The notes below the pieces were generated by a model. It was not told where the DNA came from. It did no database searches and saw only the letters and a list, made by a program, of their open reading frames with translations. 64,000 nucleotides of DNA from the NCBI GenBank assembly GCA_963849635.1, contig CAWKIA010000038.1, forward strand, positions 62,001 to 126,000. The letters run 5' to 3'. Made by a program: the position numbers and the translations under genes. Shown piece by piece: positions 62,648 through 64,000 of the stretch (its first letter is position 1; each line of letters starts with the position of its first letter). The stretch is from CAVRUD01 sp963849635. GTDB taxonomy: Bacteria; Chloroflexota; Chloroflexia; Thermomicrobiales; UBA6265.

Positions 62648-63116
62648 GTGAGCGCGGAAGAGACTAGGGCCATCGATCACACGGAGACCGATGGCCAGGC
62701 TGCGCCGGTCATCGACACCAAACTGGTCGTGGTCCTGCGGGATGATCTGCCGGTCTGGCAGAAGTTGAACGCGACCCTCTTTCTGGTCAGCGGGATCGCG
62801 GGTACCGACCCGACCACCGTGGGCGAGCCCTACGAAGACGCCTCCGGCACCCGCTACCTGCCGATGTTCCGCCAGCCGGGACTGGTCTACGCGGCCACGG
62901 CTGACGATCTGCGCCGCGCATTCGAGCGGGCGATCTCGCGTGGGGTCGAGTTCGCGGTCTTCACCGATGAGCTATTCACCACGGGGAACGATGGCGCGAA
63001 CCGGGCGGCGGTGAAGGCGGTCGAATCGGGAGGATCTGTCGCTGGTCGGGATCGCCTTCCGGGCGGAGCGCAAGGTGGCGGACAAGGTGGTCAAGGGGCT
63101 CAAGTTCCATCCGTAG
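62648..63116 (+). pseudogene. DUF2000-family protein, one frameshift near the end
   Basis: GTG start with GAGGAGG upstream. The domain is clear: DTKLVVVLRDDLPVWQKLNATLF, then LPMFRQPGLVYAATADDLRRAFERA and FAVFTDELFTTGNDGANR. The frame changes near 63025, and the conserved end EDLSLVGIAFRAERKVADKVV and KGLKFHP follows in the +1 frame to the stop at 63114. The repaired length of about 156 residues is normal. The function of DUF2000 is not established; it has a peptidyl-tRNA-hydrolase-like fold. Confidence 0.8.
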
Positions 63117-63348
63117 GAGCGCGGGATAGCAAGGCGATCAGGGCGAGGAGGCCGCGGGCGAGGCCCTGGGAGACATCGAGCGGCAAGACCTCGGCCGCCC
63201 AGGAGAGCAGGAAGGCAGCCCCGACGATGGCCACGCCGAAGACCAGCGCGCGGAGGGCGCGTTCGGCCACGCCGTAGGCGCCCAGCTCGAGGGTAATGCC
63301 CGGCAGCGAGACGGCCGCCGCGGCGGCGATCAGGACCCAGTTGCGCAT
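63100..63348 (-). CDS. N-terminal fragment of a cation/Ca2+ antiporter
   Basis: An 82-residue frame with the strong site GGAGGAGG. It starts MRNWVLIAAAAAVSLPGITL and continues LVFGVAIVGAAFLLSWAAEV and LDVSQGLARGLLALIALL, as in the first helices of Na+/Ca2+ antiporter (CaCA) proteins, where an LPEYAVD-type motif should follow. Instead it runs into the 3' end of the convergent DUF2000 gene and stops. The remaining helices are deleted, so it is most likely inactive. Confidence 0.65.
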   Translation of the reverse strand: MRNWVLIAAAAAVSLPGITLELGAYGVAERALRALVFGVAIVGAAFLLSWAAEVLPLDVSQGLARGLLALIALLSRAPTDGT

Positions 63349-63403
63349 GGTCGACCTCCTCCGTGGCGAGCGCGGCCGGAAGCCCGGCAACGGCACGCGC
63401 GGT

Positions 63404-64000
63404 TTATCGAGCAGAGGAATCGACGTCCAATACGGCTTGGGCGAAGGCCCGTGGGGCTTCCTGGGGTAGGTTGTGCCCGGTTCCGCCCTCGATGACCCGG
63501 TGCTCGTATCGGCCAGAGAACTTGCATGCGTACACGCTCGCGTCCGGGTGCGGCGCGCCGTTGGCATCGCCTTCGAGCGTGATCGTAGGCACGGAGATGA
63601 CCGGGGCCTCAGCTAGCCGTCGTTCCAGGTCGTCGTATTGGGGTTCACCATCGGCCAGACCGAGCCGCCAGCGGTAGTTGTGGATCACGATGGACACGTG
63701 ATCGGGGTTGTCGAAGGCCGCGGCGCCGCGCTCGAAGGTGGCGTCGTCGAACGCCCACCTTGGTGATGCGAGTTGCCAGATCAGCTTGGAGAACTCGCGC
63801 CGGTACTGCTCGTAGCCAGCCCGGCCACGCTCCGTGGCGAAGTAGTACTGGTACCACCAGGCGTACTCCGCCTGGGGCAGCAAGGGCTTCCGGTTCGCCT
63901 CCTGGCTACCGATGAGGTACCCGCTGACGGAGACCAGCGCTTTGCAGCGCTCGGGCCAGATCGCCGCGACGACGCAGGCCGTCCGCGCGCCCCAATCGCA
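63404..64000 (-). CDS. Alpha/beta hydrolase, 5' part beyond the right edge
   Basis: The C-terminal 198 residues of an epoxide-hydrolase-like or haloalkane-dehalogenase-like protein are present. CDWGARTACVVAAIWPERC at the window edge contains the nucleophile Asp in the DWG motif. A cap region follows with WWYQYYFATERGRAGYEQYRR. VPTITLEGDANG holds the acid region, and EGGTGHNLPQEAP has the catalytic His. The protein begins outside the window. It lies 55 bp upstream of the antiporter fragment on the same strand. Confidence 0.85.
   Translation of the reverse strand, partial: CDWGARTACVVAAIWPERCKALVSVSGYLIGSQEANRKPLLPQAEYAWWYQYYFATERGRAGYEQYRREFSKLIWQLASPRWAFDDATFERGAAAFDNPDHVSIVIHNYRWRLGLADGEPQYDDLERRLAEAPVISVPTITLEGDANGAPHPDASVYACKFSGRYEHRVIEGGTGHNLPQEAPRAFAQAVLDVDSSAR

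Noticed and set aside
1..64000. tRNA and rRNA genes
   Set aside because: No cloverleaf with the conserved T-arm sequence and no rRNA-like stretch was recognised on reading; a covariance-model scan was not possible here.

Overview
The window is about 68-70% GC and gene-dense, and it looks like a member of the Thermomicrobia or a related Chloroflexota lineage. The reasons are large LuxR-type regulators with an AfsR-like ATPase domain, F420-type oxidoreductases, a DUF3500/NicO pair, many Tat-exported proteins of one lineage-expanded family, and a rpmH-rnpA-yidD-yidC-jag cluster. This placement is inferred from gene content only. No rRNA, tRNA or CRISPR array was seen.

Left part (0.5-16 kb). A frameshifted LuxR-ATPase regulator is followed by a tandem expansion of one exported protein family. 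I call it the SDRP family after its YFSDRP(E/D)R motif. Each member has a twin-arginine signal, a Cys-free core and a tail with 8-12 cysteines, always an even number. There are about ten copies or remnants here plus one at 38.7 kb. Four transcription starts carry the word TGGGTAC repeated at 22-bp steps, always 9 bp before a -35-like hexamer, which looks like an operator for the neighbouring regulators. A Cys-rich mini-protein, an ABM-like protein and a lipocalin-like protein are interspersed. The Tat translocase gene tatC lies at 36.5 kb.

Middle (16-50 kb). This is mostly housekeeping and accessory metabolism. It holds a polysaccharide deacetylase, two SDRs, an M3 oligopeptidase, an AICAR-transformylase-like enzyme, a peptide-binding ABC protein and an intact LuxR-ATPase. 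Further on are SnoaL, cupin, VOC and PPOX proteins, a DUF3500-NicO metal transport pair, ABM-repeat and beta-helix exported proteins, TatC, DinB, an S9 dipeptidyl peptidase, and a hemerythrin/MarR operon divergent from a luciferase-like oxidoreductase. A Stig1-like Cys-rich protein, a PfkB kinase, and jag-yidC-yidD-rnpA-rpmH on the minus strand complete this part.

Right part (51-64 kb). A complete 1,295-bp ISAs1-type insertion sequence with 10-bp target duplication sits upstream of rpmH. It is followed by a badly decayed LuxR-ATPase, a GerW-like protein and a Cas1 relic. Next comes the most unusual locus, all on the minus strand: a possible sixth peptide gene, a PaaK-like adenylate-forming enzyme, a GxGD (presenilin-type) intramembrane protease, and then five genes for homologous peptides of exactly 28 residues plus a 33-residue membrane peptide. 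These may form a peptide production or signalling system. The window ends with ChrA, a DUF2000 protein, a truncated cation antiporter and an alpha/beta hydrolase.

At least 18 single frame changes interrupt otherwise well-conserved genes, most of them in the +1 sense. They may be true decay or assembly error. Several families of inverted and heptamer repeats occupy the intergenic gaps.
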